Positions 1 through 10,109 are shown, numbered from the stretch's first letter. The stretch is 46,147 bases of DNA from Anaerococcus sp. mt242 (GCF_016798225.1 NZ_JAEUYX010000011.1:1-46147); one strand, 5' to 3'. A program made the numbers and translations. Notes: generated by a model from the sequence alone, not told the origin.

Positions 1-54
1 GATTGTTCCGATATTAATATGTGGTTTGCTTCTTTCGAATTGTTGTTTACTCAT
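1..54 (-). CDS. tuf: Elongation factor Tu, N-terminal 18 codons (runs off window)
   Basis: The minus-strand frame opens with ATG at 54 and reads MSKQQFERSKPHINIGTI, which is the EF-Tu N-terminus just before the GHVDHGKT P-loop. An AGGAG ribosome binding site lies at 61-65, seven bases upstream of the ATG. EF-Tu delivers aminoacyl-tRNA to the ribosome as a GTPase. It follows fusA by 17 bases, the standard order of the str operon, and is probably cotranscribed from the rpsL promoter. The rest of the gene is outside the window. Confidence 0.93.
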   Translation of the reverse strand, partial: MSKQQFERSKPHINIGTI

Positions 55-71
55 TTTAATCTCCTATTAAA

Positions 72-2144
72 TTACTTATCTAATATTTGTTCTTTTACTG
101 ATTCTGGTACTTGAGCGTAGTGGTCAAATTGCATTGAGTATGTTGCTCTACCTTGTGTTTTACTTCTTAGGTCTGTTGCATAACCAAACATTTCTGATAG
201 TGGGATAAATGCATCTAGTACGTGGATACCATCTTTTGGATTCATTCCATCGATTTTACCACGACGGCTTGATACGTCACCCATTACATCTCCTAAGTAT
301 TCGTCTGGAGTTGTAATTTCTACTTTTTCGATTGGTTCTAGTAAAACTGGTTTTGCTCTTTCAACTGCATTTTTAAGACCCATTGAACCTGCTACGTGGA
401 AGGCTACTTCTGATGAGTCTACTTCGTGGTATGAACCATCATAAAGTACTACGTGCATGTCTACCATTGGATATCCACCTAGGATACCATTAGCTGCTGC
501 TTCGCGTACACCTTCTTCAACTGGTCTGATGTATTCTCTTGGTACTGAACCACCGACAATTTGTGATTCAAATGTAATTCCTGAACCTTCTTCGCCTGGT
601 GAAACTCTTAAGTGAACATCACCGTATTGTCCAGAACCACCTGATTGTCTTACAAACTTACCTTGTGCTTCTGCTTCTTGAGTGATACCTTCTCTGTAAG
701 CTACTTGTGGGTTACCGATATTAGCTTCTACTTTGAATTCTCTTAAAAGTCTATCTACGATGATTTCTAGGTGAAGTTCTCCCATTCCTGAGATAATTGT
801 TTGACCTGTTTCTTCATCTGATTTTGTAACGAATGTTGGATCTTCTTCTGCTAGTTTTTGAAGACCGATAATCATTTTATCTTGTGAAGCTCTTGTTTTT
901 GGTTCGATAGCAACTGAGATTACTGGATCTGGGAATTCCATTTTTTCAAGGATAATTTGATTATCTTGATCACATAGTGAATCCCCTGTTGTTGTATCCT
1001 TAAGTCCTAATAAAGCAACGATATCTCCAGCATAACCTACTGGAATTTCCTCTTGCTTATCAGAGTGCATTTGCATGATACGTCCAACACGTTCTCTTTT
1101 ACCTTTTGTTGCGTTATAGATATATGAACCTGATTCGATTGTACCTGAGTAAATTCTTGTGTAGATAAGTTTACCTACATATGGGTCAGTTACAACTTTA
1201 AATGCTAGTGCACTTGTTGGCTCATCATCACTTGGTTTTCTTTCCATTTCAACTGATTCGTCTTTTGGATCGATACCTTTGATGTTTGGTACATCTAGTG
1301 GGCTTGGCATAAATTCAATGATTGAGTCTAAAAGTGGTTGTACACCTTTGTTTTTGTATGCTGAACCGCAAAGGCATGGGAAAATCTTTTGTTCGATTGT
1401 TCCTTTTCTGATTGCAGCTTTAATTTCTTCTACAGTAACTTCTTCACCTTCAAGATATTTCATCATGATAGTATCATCTACTTCTGATAATTCTTCAAGC
1501 ATGTTGTTTCTGTATTCTTCAGCTTTGTCTTTTAGATCTGCTGGAATTTCGCCATATACTGGGTGAGCACCTAAGTCTTCTGTGTTATATGTTACAGCTT
1601 CCATTGTTATTAGGTCTACTGCACCTTGGAAATCTTGTTCAGAACCAATTGGAATTTCTATTGGAACTGCGTTTGCTTTTAATCTATCTTTGATAGTATC
1701 AACTGCCATGAAGAAATCTGCACCAGTAGCATCCATTTTATTGATAAAACAAATTCTTGGAATGTGGTATTTGTCAGCTTGTCTCCAAACAGTTTCTGAT
1801 TGTGGTTCTACCCCACTTTTTGCATCAAATAAAGCTACAGCACTATCAAGTACTCTTAGTGATCTTTCTACTTCTACAGTGAAGTCCACGTGTCCTGGAG
1901 TATCGATAATGTTAATTCTGTGATCTTTCCAAAATGCTGTGGTTGCAGCTGAACCGATTGTAATACCACGTTCCTTTTCTTGGTCCATGGAGTCCATTAC
2001 TGCTGTACCATCGTGAGTATCACCTATTTTGTAAATTTTACCAGTGTAGTATAGGATTCTTTCTGTTGTAGTAGTTTTACCGGCATCGATATGTGCCATA
2101 ATCCCGATATTTCTGGTATCTTTAAGTGAAACTTCTCTAGCCAA
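72..2144 (-). CDS. fusA: Elongation factor G, TTG start codon
   Basis: This is the translocation GTPase EF-G, 690 residues, the usual bacterial length. The N-terminus shows the G1 P-loop ([13 protein letters not shown], about residues 17-29), then the switch II DTPGH motif and the FINKMD G4 motif. Domains II to V follow, ending in a basic and acidic tail (SVKEQILDK). The start codon is TTG at 2144, preceded by AGGGGG with six bases of spacing. No ATG gives the conserved MAREVSL start, so TTG is probably genuine. It lies 12 bases after rpsG and before tuf in the str operon. Confidence 0.97.
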   Translation of the reverse strand: MAREVSLKDTRNIGIMAHIDAGKTTTTERILYYTGKIYKIGDTHDGTAVMDSMDQEKERGITIGSAATTAFWKDHRINIIDTPGHVDFTVEVERSLRVLDSAVALFDAKSGVEPQSETVWRQADKYHIPRICFINKMDATGADFFMAVDTIKDRLKANAVPIEIPIGSEQDFQGAVDLITMEAVTYNTEDLGAHPVYGEIPADLKDKAEEYRNNMLEELSEVDDTIMMKYLEGEEVTVEEIKAAIRKGTIEQKIFPCLCGSAYKNKGVQPLLDSIIEFMPSPLDVPNIKGIDPKDESVEMERKPSDDEPTSALAFKVVTDPYVGKLIYTRIYSGTIESGSYIYNATKGKRERVGRIMQMHSDKQEEIPVGYAGDIVALLGLKDTTTGDSLCDQDNQIILEKMEFPDPVISVAIEPKTRASQDKMIIGLQKLAEEDPTFVTKSDEETGQTIISGMGELHLEIIVDRLLREFKVEANIGNPQVAYREGITQEAEAQGKFVRQSGGSGQYGDVHLRVSPGEEGSGITFESQIVGGSVPREYIRPVEEGVREAAANGILGGYPMVDMHVVLYDGSYHEVDSSEVAFHVAGSMGLKNAVERAKPVLLEPIEKVEITTPDEYLGDVMGDVSSRRGKIDGMNPKDGIHVLDAFIPLSEMFGYATDLRSKTQGRATYSMQFDHYAQVPESVKEQILDK

Positions 2145-2156
2145 ATTTTCCCCCTA

Positions 2157-2627
2157 TTAATATCTATAGTGTGCAAATGCTTTGTTAGCTTCTGCCGCTC
2201 TGTGCATTTCTTCTTTTCTTTTTACAGCTGCACCAGAGTTGTTAGATGCATCTAGAATTTCTTTTGCAAGTCTATCAACCATAGTTTTTTCGCCACGAGC
2301 TCTTGAGAAATTAACTAACCATCTTAAAGCTAAAGTTTGTCTTCTTTCTGGTCTAACTTCCATAGGTACTTGGTAGTTAGCACCACCGATTCTTCTAGCT
2401 TTAACTTCTAGTGTTGGCATAATATTTTCAAGCGCTTGGTAGAATACTTCTAGTGCGTCGTTTCCTGTAGTTTCTGCTACAATGTCAAATGCATCGTATA
2501 CAATTCTTGTTGCAAGACCTTTTTTACCATCAAGCATAACGTTGTTGATTAATTTTGTTACAACACGGTCATTATACTTTGCATCAGGCATTACTTCTCT
2601 TTTTGGTATATGTCCCTTTCTTGACAC
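2157..2627 (-). CDS. rpsG: 30S ribosomal protein S7 (GTG start)
   Basis: S7 nucleates assembly of the 30S head and contacts the 16S 3' domain and E-site tRNA. The protein has the hallmark start [11 protein letters not shown] and the internal [16 protein letters not shown] start it at GTG 2627, giving 156 residues, the family length. A longer frame from TTG at 2648 would place the GGAGG ribosome binding site inside the coding sequence. The GGAGG sits eight bases before the GTG, so the shorter form is favoured. It is the second gene of the str operon. Confidence 0.95.
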   Translation of the reverse strand: MSRKGHIPKREVMPDAKYNDRVVTKLINNVMLDGKKGLATRIVYDAFDIVAETTGNDALEVFYQALENIMPTLEVKARRIGGANYQVPMEVRPERRQTLALRWLVNFSRARGEKTMVDRLAKEILDASNNSGAAVKRKEEMHRAAEANKAFAHYRY

Positions 2628-2732
2628 TTTGCTTCCCTCCTTTACCAATTATGTGTAATATCATTAGTACTCGACTAATTTTTTGTCGTAAGTGTGCATG
2701 CATATACCTTAATTTCAATAATTTATTTCTTA

Positions 2733-2762
2733 ATTATAGGCACATTATGCACTTATTTTAAA
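2733..2762 (-). promoter_or_regulatory. Possible internal promoter in the rpsL-rpsG spacer
   Basis: The rpsL-rpsG gap is 144 bases. It contains TATAAT (2733-2738 on the complement) and TTTAAA (2757-2762) separated by 18 bases, a plausible weak sigma-A promoter for rpsG-fusA-tuf. In Escherichia coli this same spacer carries the S7 autorepression site. A similar role here is possible, but I see no clear match to that structure. Confidence 0.35.
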
Positions 2763-2771
2763 TTTTATGAT

Positions 2772-3185
2772 CTAGTTTTGGTCTTTTTTAGCACCGTATT
2801 TAGATCTACCTTGTTTACGTCCATTTACTCCTGCAGTATCTAGAGTACCTCTTATGATGTGGTAACGCACACCTGGAAGGTCTTTTACTCTTCCACCTCT
2901 AATTAGTACAACACTGTGTTCTTGTAGGTTGTGACCAATTCCTGGAATGTATGAAAGTACTTCAGCACCATTTGTAAGTCTAACTCTGGCAACTTTACGT
3001 AAAGCTGAGTTAGGTTTTTTAGGTGTTACTGTTCTAACTGATGTACAAACGCCACGTTTTTGTGGTGATTGGTTAGGAGTAACTCTGCTTTTTAAAGTAT
3101 TGTAGTTGTAACCTAAAGCTGGTGTGTTTGATTTAGATTTTTCACTTTTTCTACTTTTTCTAACAAGTTGGTTAATTGTAGGCAT
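2772..3185 (-). CDS. rpsL: 30S ribosomal protein S12
   Basis: S12 lies at the decoding centre. The 137-residue protein has the Firmicute-type N-terminal insertion before QKRGVCT and the universal [11 protein letters not shown] (K56 and K57, the K42/K43 pair of Escherichia coli) and [10 protein letters not shown] motifs (K101). All three lysines whose mutation gives streptomycin resistance are wild type. ATG 3185 follows AAGGAGGTG. It is the first gene of the operon here; neither the L7Ae-like gene nor rpoC precedes it directly, unlike in most Firmicutes. Confidence 0.97.
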   Translation of the reverse strand: MPTINQLVRKSRKSEKSKSNTPALGYNYNTLKSRVTPNQSPQKRGVCTSVRTVTPKKPNSALRKVARVRLTNGAEVLSYIPGIGHNLQEHSVVLIRGGRVKDLPGVRYHIIRGTLDTAGVNGRKQGRSKYGAKKDQN

Positions 3186-3216
3186 AATGCACCTCCTTTT
3201 CTTTTAATATTAATAT

Positions 3217-3234
3217 TTGGCAAGTCCTTGCCAA
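3217..3234 (-). promoter_or_regulatory. 5'-terminal hairpin of the rpsL mRNA
   Basis: A perfect inverted repeat with 8-base arms (TTGGCAAG / CTTGCCAA, 2-base loop) begins about three bases downstream of the predicted transcription start (near 3237). No T-run follows in the direction of transcription, so it is not an intrinsic terminator. It may stabilise the mRNA 5' end or act in regulation. Confidence 0.55.
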
Positions 3235-3243
3235 TACTTAAAT

Positions 3244-3272
3244 ATTCTACTATGTAATATTTTAAAAGTCAA
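3244..3272 (-). promoter_or_regulatory. Sigma-A promoter of the str operon
   Basis: On the minus strand TTGACT (complement of 3267-3272) and TAGAAT (complement of 3244-3249) are separated by exactly 17 bases. The predicted start site is near 3237, about 50 bases before the rpsL ATG. Each hexamer has one mismatch to consensus. This gives the ribosomal protein operon its own promoter, independent of rpoBC. Confidence 0.75.
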
Positions 3273-3309
3273 ATAAAACTTAGAGTTTAAAGCTTCTATA
3301 TATTATTGT

Positions 3310-4065
3310 CTATGGTAGTATTCTTTCTTTATATGATAAATATTTTAAAATGATAAAATCTATTACAACATAAAACTGTGATATTGGTGAAATTTCTGTT
3401 CTACTATCATATTCAAATACGCGGTGCGTTACAAAAGGTATATTAACATCAGATCTTTTTGATAAGGTATTGTTAGATAATCTTGTGATTGAAGCTACAG
3501 TAGGTCTACTTGGGAGTTTATTTAGAAATCTTAGCACCTCTTTGTTTTCTCCACCAAGTGATAAGACAAACAACACATCATCTTCTTTTATATTATTTAA
3601 TATAGTAGCAGGTATATTCTTATCTATTACATAAACTATTTTATCAACGATTAGAAAGTTTCTTTTTAGCTCATCTGCTGCATTTTTTTGAGTATAGCCA
3701 CTAGCCATAGCATAAATACGGTTCGCCTTATCTAATTTCTTAAATAATTCATCTAAGTTTAATGAAATCATCATTGTCATAGTAAGTAAAAGGTCATTTT
3801 TGCTATACTCGATTTCGTTATCATCAAATCCACTACTCTCTTTTCCACTCCATTTGACGATATATCTTAGCTCACTATAACCATCTAGTCCGAGCTTTTT
3901 TGAAAAACTCACTATGGATGATGGAACCAAATCCAAAGCTTCAGCAAGTTCGCTGATATTAAGACCTAGGAATCTCTTTTTATCTAGGAGTATATAAGAA
4001 TAAATCTTTAAATCATTTTTATTTAATTTATTATAATTCTCACTTATTAAATCAGTTAATATCAT
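3310..4065 (-). CDS. RpiR/MurR-family transcriptional regulator (second of pair)
   Basis: The 251-residue protein has an N-terminal HTH_6 domain (about 1-75; ISELAEALDLVPSSIVSFSKKLGLDGYSELR is the recognition-helix region) and a C-terminal SIS sugar-phosphate-binding domain (about 105-240). RpiR regulators sense phosphosugars and control sugar operons. It overlaps the end of the other rpiR gene by 14 bases, so the two are translationally coupled. The neighbouring alpha-glucoside PTS operon is the obvious target, which is inference. There is no clear terminator after it, so some read-through toward rpsL is possible. Confidence 0.85.
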   Translation of the reverse strand: MILTDLISENYNKLNKNDLKIYSYILLDKKRFLGLNISELAEALDLVPSSIVSFSKKLGLDGYSELRYIVKWSGKESSGFDDNEIEYSKNDLLLTMTMMISLNLDELFKKLDKANRIYAMASGYTQKNAADELKRNFLIVDKIVYVIDKNIPATILNNIKEDDVLFVLSLGGENKEVLRFLNKLPSRPTVASITRLSNNTLSKRSDVNIPFVTHRVFEYDSRTEISPISQFYVVIDFIILKYLSYKERILP

Positions 4066-4741
4066 CTTCTCTCGCCTTTTTATATATTTTTAGTATTTCT
4101 TCAAACTCAATTATATATGGACTAAGTAGCCTTATCCCATCATGTTCATCTGGAAAATAGATATTATAATCGACATTTGTAGCTTTGGTATATACTTCAC
4201 CTATCACAACCTTTAGGCAATCTATACTTCCTAATTGAAACATAAGTTGCTTACTTAGCATGTCATCTGAAAAGTCCACTATAAATACTCCACTATCTTT
4301 TAGCATAGTTTCAGTAAAGGCACTCATCTCTTCCCCGCCACTATATACCTCAGCTAAAATTCCTATTTCCATTAAATACATCTTTATAGCTGACTTTATA
4401 ACCTTCTCATATCCTCCATTACCATATATAAAAACCTTTTTACAAGTTTTTAGTCTATTATATAATTCTATTAAATCTTCATTTTTACCATAAGATTTAT
4501 TAGAATTACTATTACTATCCTCATTTACATAATACTTAAGCTCACTATATCCACTAAACCCTAGTTTTTTAGCAAATCTTAGTACACTCGTCCTTGATGT
4601 AAAGCATTTTGATGCAAAGTCATTGATTGAAATGTCATAATCAATTCCATTTTTCATTATCTCTTTGCCAATATTGATATCAGTATTGCTAAGACTAGCT
4701 TCATTTTCTTTTATTAAATTTGAAATATCTATATCTATCAC
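4052..4741 (-). CDS. RpiR/MurR-family transcriptional regulator (first of pair)
   Basis: This 229-residue protein has an HTH_6-type domain (about 15-75; INDFASKCFTSRTSVLRFAKKLGFSGYSELK) and a SIS-like C-terminal half (KKVFIYGNGGYEKV from about 105). It resembles its downstream partner, so the pair may have arisen by duplication. The start is uncertain. GTG 4741 abuts the Shine-Dalgarno sequence (GAGGTGAT, which includes the GTG itself), while an ATA at 4732 has ideal spacing. The gene lies just below the terminator of the glucosidase gene, so it probably relies on read-through or a weak local promoter. Confidence 0.82.
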   Translation of the reverse strand: MIDIDISNLIKENEASLSNTDINIGKEIMKNGIDYDISINDFASKCFTSRTSVLRFAKKLGFSGYSELKYYVNEDSNSNSNKSYGKNEDLIELYNRLKTCKKVFIYGNGGYEKVIKSAIKMYLMEIGILAEVYSGGEEMSAFTETMLKDSGVFIVDFSDDMLSKQLMFQLGSIDCLKVVIGEVYTKATNVDYNIYFPDEHDGIRLLSPYIIEFEEILKIYKKAREDDIN

Positions 4742-4748
4742 CTCAACT

Positions 4749-4792
4749 AAAAAACACCGCTTAATATATAGAAACTATACATTAAACGGTGT
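4749..4792 (-). terminator. Intrinsic terminator after the alpha-glucoside operon
   Basis: A long imperfect hairpin pairs 4754-4765 with 4781-4792, with an inner TATAG/CTATA extension (4767-4771 with 4775-4779) closing a three-base loop. In the minus-strand direction it is followed by six T. There is no T-run on the other side, so it acts only on transcripts from the glucosidase gene. Confidence 0.8.
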
Positions 4793-4809
4793 CTATTGCT
4801 ATTTATTAA

Positions 4810-6153
<1,344 letters not shown>

Positions 6154-6162
6154 TTATTTTGC

Positions 6163-7800
6163 TTATTCGTTTTCCTTTAAAATTTCTCCAAATGCATCTG
6201 CAACATATTGGATATCCATTCCTACAATTACATGGACAGAATTACCGCTTTTAGCAGTACCATAAGTTCCTATATTTTTGAAATACTCGTCACTTTCGAC
6301 TATACTAGGATCTTTTACATTTACTCTAAGTCTTGTTACACAGTTAGTAAAATCTTTAATATTGTCCGAACCACCTAGACCTATCAAGATTTCATCAGCC
6401 ATAGTCTCAAACTTATCTCCAGATTTTACATCTTTTTTCTTATCAGAAACCACCTCTTTTCCATCAGATTCAATAGTAGTTTTATCTGTAGTTTTGTTTT
6501 TATCTCTATAGTCTTGTTTGCTATATAATTTAGCACTGTCCTTATCAGTTGTTCTACCTGGTGTCTTAAAGTCAAACTTTTTAATCAGGAAACAGAACAC
6601 AAAATACCAAACAGCTACGGCGATAAGCCCTATAACTAACATTATTAAATATGTCTTCCAGTGATTTGCACCAAGAGGAATCCAGTTTAATGATGCCATC
6701 TCGATTACACCACCTGAGTATATACCAACTACACCAAAAGCATTCATAGCCATAGCTAGTAATCCAGCTAAGAGAGAATGTACTGCAAATAACTGTGGAG
6801 CTATAAATAAGAAGGTGAACTCAATTGGTTCTGTAACTCCGCTTAGAACAGCTGTAAGAGCTACTGGTAACATAAGACCTGCAATCTTCTTTTTATTTTC
6901 AGGAAGAGCAGTCTTATAAAACGCTAATGCAATCCCGACACACCCAAAAATCTTTGACCAGCCTGTTGCTGTAAGCTGAGCATAAGGTGCAATTTCCTTA
7001 AGTGAACCCGTTGCAGCCGCTATTTGTGGTAGATTTTGTGCCCAATATGCATATATCCCGCCTGGTACAACCAAGCTATCATAATACATTGGGGCATATA
7101 ATAAGTGGTGAAGGCCAAATGGTATTAAAAGTTTTTCTAATAATACAAATATTCCTACACCTAGGGTTCCTGAGTTTAGGATAAGATCTCTAAAACTATT
7201 CATACCAGCCTGAATCTTAGGCCAAATAAGAACAGCTAGGAAAGCCACAGGAATCATGACTATAAATCCTATACCCAGAACAAAAGCTGAGCCTTTAAAA
7301 ACTCCAAGCGCTTCTGGAAGTCTCTTATCAAAATATCTGTTATGTAGCCAAATAGCTATACCAGATATTAGTAAAGCTCCCATCATTCCCATGTCTAATG
7401 TTTTAATATTTGCAATTAATGCAAGACCACTAGCTCCACCAACCTCTTGGCTAAAATCCACACCAAATGTTGGCCCCCAGTGTTTTAGTATAGAAGAAAC
7501 ATAATTTAAAAATACTAAATAAATTACAAAAGCTTCCATACTAGCACGAGCATTTTGCTTACGAGCTAGACCTATCGGTAAGGCAATAGCAAATAATAAT
7601 GGTAATTGGTTAAAAACGACCCATGCTCCTGAAAGGATCATGTCCCAAAATCCAAACCAAACTGTACCCTCCGATGCTATAGGACCCATGATTACATCTG
7701 TTGTAAACAGGGTTCCAAATCCTATTAGTAGAGCAGATACCGCAAAAAGCATGACCGGTGTGAACATAGCTCCACCAAATTTTTGGATTTTTTCCATCAT
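6163..7800 (-). CDS. PTS alpha-glucoside/maltose-type EIICB transporter
   Basis: The 545-residue protein is an EIIC membrane domain (about 1-410, roughly ten hydrophobic segments, with the GVTEPIEFTFLFIAP signature). A charged, lysine-rich linker (about 415-460) follows, then an EIIB domain whose phosphorylated cysteine is C487 in NCVTRLRV. It imports and phosphorylates alpha-glucosides such as maltose. The length and pairing with a GH4 enzyme fit the MalB/GlvC group. There is no EIIA domain, so a glucose-type EIIA encoded elsewhere must supply phosphate. ATG 7800 follows GGAGG. Confidence 0.92.
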   Translation of the reverse strand: MMEKIQKFGGAMFTPVMLFAVSALLIGFGTLFTTDVIMGPIASEGTVWFGFWDMILSGAWVVFNQLPLLFAIALPIGLARKQNARASMEAFVIYLVFLNYVSSILKHWGPTFGVDFSQEVGGASGLALIANIKTLDMGMMGALLISGIAIWLHNRYFDKRLPEALGVFKGSAFVLGIGFIVMIPVAFLAVLIWPKIQAGMNSFRDLILNSGTLGVGIFVLLEKLLIPFGLHHLLYAPMYYDSLVVPGGIYAYWAQNLPQIAAATGSLKEIAPYAQLTATGWSKIFGCVGIALAFYKTALPENKKKIAGLMLPVALTAVLSGVTEPIEFTFLFIAPQLFAVHSLLAGLLAMAMNAFGVVGIYSGGVIEMASLNWIPLGANHWKTYLIMLVIGLIAVAVWYFVFCFLIKKFDFKTPGRTTDKDSAKLYSKQDYRDKNKTTDKTTIESDGKEVVSDKKKDVKSGDKFETMADEILIGLGGSDNIKDFTNCVTRLRVNVKDPSIVESDEYFKNIGTYGTAKSGNSVHVIVGMDIQYVADAFGEILKENE

Positions 7801-7840
7801 AATGGTTTCCTCCTTTGAAAACGTATTTATCTTTATCTAT

Positions 7841-7869
7841 ATAATATATCTTCAAAATTCCTATGTCAA
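7841..7869 (-). promoter_or_regulatory. Promoter of the alpha-glucoside PTS operon
   Basis: TTGACA (complement of 7864-7869), 17-base spacer, TATTAT (complement of 7841-7846). The predicted start is about 34 bases before the EIICB ATG. The -35 overlaps the palindrome at 7866-7879. Confidence 0.75.
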
Positions 7870-7879
7870 TAAACATTGA
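7866..7879. promoter_or_regulatory. Candidate shared operator between divergent promoters
   Basis: The palindrome TCAATAAACATTGA (perfect 5-base arms, 4-base centre) covers the -35 of the leftward PTS promoter and most of the -35 of a candidate rightward promoter. It is well placed for a dimeric repressor such as one of the nearby RpiR proteins. That assignment is inference. Confidence 0.45.
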
Positions 7880-7905
7880 TAATTAGGTATTTGTGTATAT
7901 ATTAT
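7876..7905 (+). promoter_or_regulatory. Candidate promoter of the FAD/NAD(P)-binding protein gene
   Basis: TTGATA (7876-7881), 18-base spacer, TATTAT (7900-7905). It would give a leader of about 110 bases before ATG 8023. Confidence 0.5.
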
Positions 7906-8022
7906 AAAAATATTTTCACTACTATAAGAGGAGATTTTTATTTAGCTATGAATATTAAGCATAAGCATCATTCTAAGGAGGGTATTAAAATAAATAGTAC
8001 ACAAGTTAGTAAAGGAGATTTT

Positions 8023-9474
8023 ATGAAAATAGCCATCGTCGGTTGCGGCATAAGTGGAGCTAACACTCTTAAAACTATAATTGATCACAAAAATTTTAGT
8101 GAAAATATACATATAGATATATTTGAAAAAAGAAATGAACTAGGCGTAGGACCTGCCTATGAAGATGATGATATGCATAAGGTTTTAAATACCCCAGTAG
8201 AACATATGAATCTGAATTTAGAAAATAGGGATGAATTTAAAAATTGGCTCATAGAAAAATATGGAAAACTTCCAACAGTCGAAGGGAAAATCCCTAGACC
8301 TATTGTAGGGCTATATATTAAGGAAAAATATAAAAAATATTTTGCTCATAAAAATGTAAGCATTCACCAAAATGAAATAGTTGATGTCATAAAAGAAAAT
8401 GATAAATTCATTTTAAAAAGTAAAAATGAAAGCTACGGTCCATATAAAGAAATTTTCTTAAGCATCGGCCAATCATATTATAAGGATGATTACAATTTGA
8501 ATGAGTATGAAAACTACATATCAAATCCCTATCCCCTTAGAAAAAAAATTACAAATATAAATAAAAATGATACTTTAGGTATCATAGGAACCGGACCATC
8601 TTCCATTGATATTTATAGGTATCTAAGTAAATATTTTGATTATAAAAAGCCACTTTATTTTTTTACTAATAGCAGTTTTTTTGCTCTGCCAGAAATCAAA
8701 GAATACTGCCCAAAAAACATCTGCGCATTTGACGATGCATGGATATCTAATCATCAAGATGAAGACGGCTTTATTAAACTAGATGATTTTAAAGAAACTT
8801 TTGACAATGACTTTAAGAAAGCTTGCGTAGACTTTTATGCTACTTATGAATATTATAAAAATAATGACATAGAAGTATCTAAGAAAGCTTTAAAAAGCAA
8901 GGATTTCAATTTAGAATTTTGCCAAAGCTATGCACTTGAATTGTGGTATGTAAGTACTAGACTTTTTAATTCATTAAATGGTCTTGAACAAATAGAATTT
9001 AAAAAATCTTATCAAAATAAGATAGAATATCTTATGACAAAAACTCCATTCATTACCATGGAAAATATTTTTTCTGACCTAGACAAAGGCAAAATCAAAA
9101 TCGTAAAAGATACTGAAGATATAAGTTATATCAATGGCAAATTTGAAATTACTACTAAAAATAAAGAGTCATTCTCAACAGATAAAATTTTTAACGCTCA
9201 AGGTTTTGAAAAAGACTTAAGTAAAGCTATAAAAAAAGATAATCTTTTAGAAAATCTATATAAAAATAGACTAATCGACGCTGATCTTAATGACAATATA
9301 AATGTGACTTATCCTTCCTATAACCCGATTACAACAAAGTACGGGCAAATAAAAAACTTGCATATAAATGGCATGTGGACAGCAAGTGTTGATATTTCAA
9401 ACAATGATTTAAGATCAGTTTTAATCTCTAGTAAAGATATGGCAAATGATTTTATAAATAATTTAGAAAATTAA
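8023..9474 (+). CDS. FAD/NAD(P)-binding oxidoreductase-like protein
   Basis: Starting at ATG 8023 the protein has 483 residues and begins MKIAIVGCGISGANTL, a Rossmann dinucleotide-binding GxGxxG fold typical of the NAD_binding_9 (FAD-NAD(P)-binding) family. A second nucleotide-binding motif, LGIIGTGPSSID, occurs near residue 186. I chose 8023 because AAAGGAG lies five bases upstream. The frame stays open further upstream, but those codons hold no domain and the ATG at 7948 lacks a well-spaced site. The substrate is unknown. The downstream peroxidase suggests a redox role, which is weak inference. Confidence 0.78.
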   Translation: MKIAIVGCGISGANTLKTIIDHKNFSENIHIDIFEKRNELGVGPAYEDDDMHKVLNTPVEHMNLNLENRDEFKNWLIEKYGKLPTVEGKIPRPIVGLYIKEKYKKYFAHKNVSIHQNEIVDVIKENDKFILKSKNESYGPYKEIFLSIGQSYYKDDYNLNEYENYISNPYPLRKKITNINKNDTLGIIGTGPSSIDIYRYLSKYFDYKKPLYFFTNSSFFALPEIKEYCPKNICAFDDAWISNHQDEDGFIKLDDFKETFDNDFKKACVDFYATYEYYKNNDIEVSKKALKSKDFNLEFCQSYALELWYVSTRLFNSLNGLEQIEFKKSYQNKIEYLMTKTPFITMENIFSDLDKGKIKIVKDTEDISYINGKFEITTKNKESFSTDKIFNAQGFEKDLSKAIKKDNLLENLYKNRLIDADLNDNINVTYPSYNPITTKYGQIKNLHINGMWTASVDISNNDLRSVLISSKDMANDFINNLEN

Positions 9475-9528
9475 TTTGTGGGTATAAATGTATCTGGAAA
9501 AAGAATTACACTTTAGGAGGATATAAAA

Positions 9529-10026
9529 ATGGATATAACATTTGCAGGAAATAAAGTAAATCTAGTAGGAAATGAAATCAAAGTTGGAGATACAGCTCCA
9601 TCTTTTAAAGCAACAATGAATGATCTTAGCGAATGGTCAAGCGATAATTGTGATAACAAAGTAGTTATCTACTCTGTAGCTCCATCACTAGATACTGAAG
9701 TTTGCGCCCTACAAGCTAAAAAATTTAACAAAGAAGCAAGCGAACTTGAAGGAGTAAACGTAGTAACAATTACAGAAGACCTACCATTTGCCCAAGCAAG
9801 ATTTTGCTCAAATGAAGGAATCGAAAACAATTTAATGATTTCTGACTACAAAGACCGTGAATTTGGTGAAAAATACGGTTTCCTAATGGAAGAAAACAAA
9901 TTGCTAGCTCGTGGAGTTGTAGTTGTAGATAAAGATGGAAAAGTTGCTTACGTAGAATACGTACCTGAAGTAACTGATGAAGTTGACTTTGACAAAGCTT
10001 TAGAAGAAGTTAAAAAATTAGTTTAA
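9529..10026 (+). CDS. tpx: Thiol peroxidase (Tpx)
   Basis: Atypical 2-Cys peroxiredoxin of 165 residues, close to the usual 165-168. The peroxidatic cysteine is C59 in the SLDTEVC motif and the resolving cysteine is C93 in DLPFAQARFC, both as in Escherichia coli Tpx (C61/C95). It reduces hydrogen peroxide and alkyl hydroperoxides using thioredoxin. ATG 9529 follows TAGGAGG with good spacing. It lies 54 bases after the FAD protein gene and is closed by its own terminator at 10037-10068. Codon use suggests good expression. Confidence 0.95.
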   Translation: MDITFAGNKVNLVGNEIKVGDTAPSFKATMNDLSEWSSDNCDNKVVIYSVAPSLDTEVCALQAKKFNKEASELEGVNVVTITEDLPFAQARFCSNEGIENNLMISDYKDREFGEKYGFLMEENKLLARGVVVVDKDGKVAYVEYVPEVTDEVDFDKALEEVKKLV

Positions 10027-10036
10027 TTTATAATAC

Positions 10037-10068
10037 AAACCTTAACAAATTTCTGTTGAGGTTTTTTT
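10037..10068 (+). terminator. Intrinsic terminator after tpx
   Basis: The hairpin pairs AAACCTTAACA (10037-10047) with TGTTGAGGTTT (10054-10064), one G-T wobble and a 6-base loop, followed by a run of seven T. Confidence 0.88.
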
Positions 10069-10103
10069 GTGTCTTTTTTTAAAAATTATGCTTTAACTTG
10101 GAG

Positions 10104-10109
10104 TATAAT
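10104..10109 (+). promoter_or_regulatory. -10 element upstream of the luciferase-like gene
   Basis: A consensus TATAAT stands 37 bases before ATG 10146. Only a T/A-rich, weak -35 is present, so this is a tentative promoter. Confidence 0.4.

Noticed and set aside
1279-1923. Open plus-strand frames of 95 and 113 codons antisense to fusA
   Set aside because: They lie wholly inside fusA, have no ribosome binding site and follow its codon pattern in reverse.
2628-2648. Longer rpsG from TTG 2648
   Set aside because: It would place the GGAGG ribosome binding site within the coding region and add residues absent from S7 proteins.
7610-7879. Small frames on both strands over the start of the EIICB gene
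   Set aside because: They overlap the PTS start and promoter and encode nothing recognisable.
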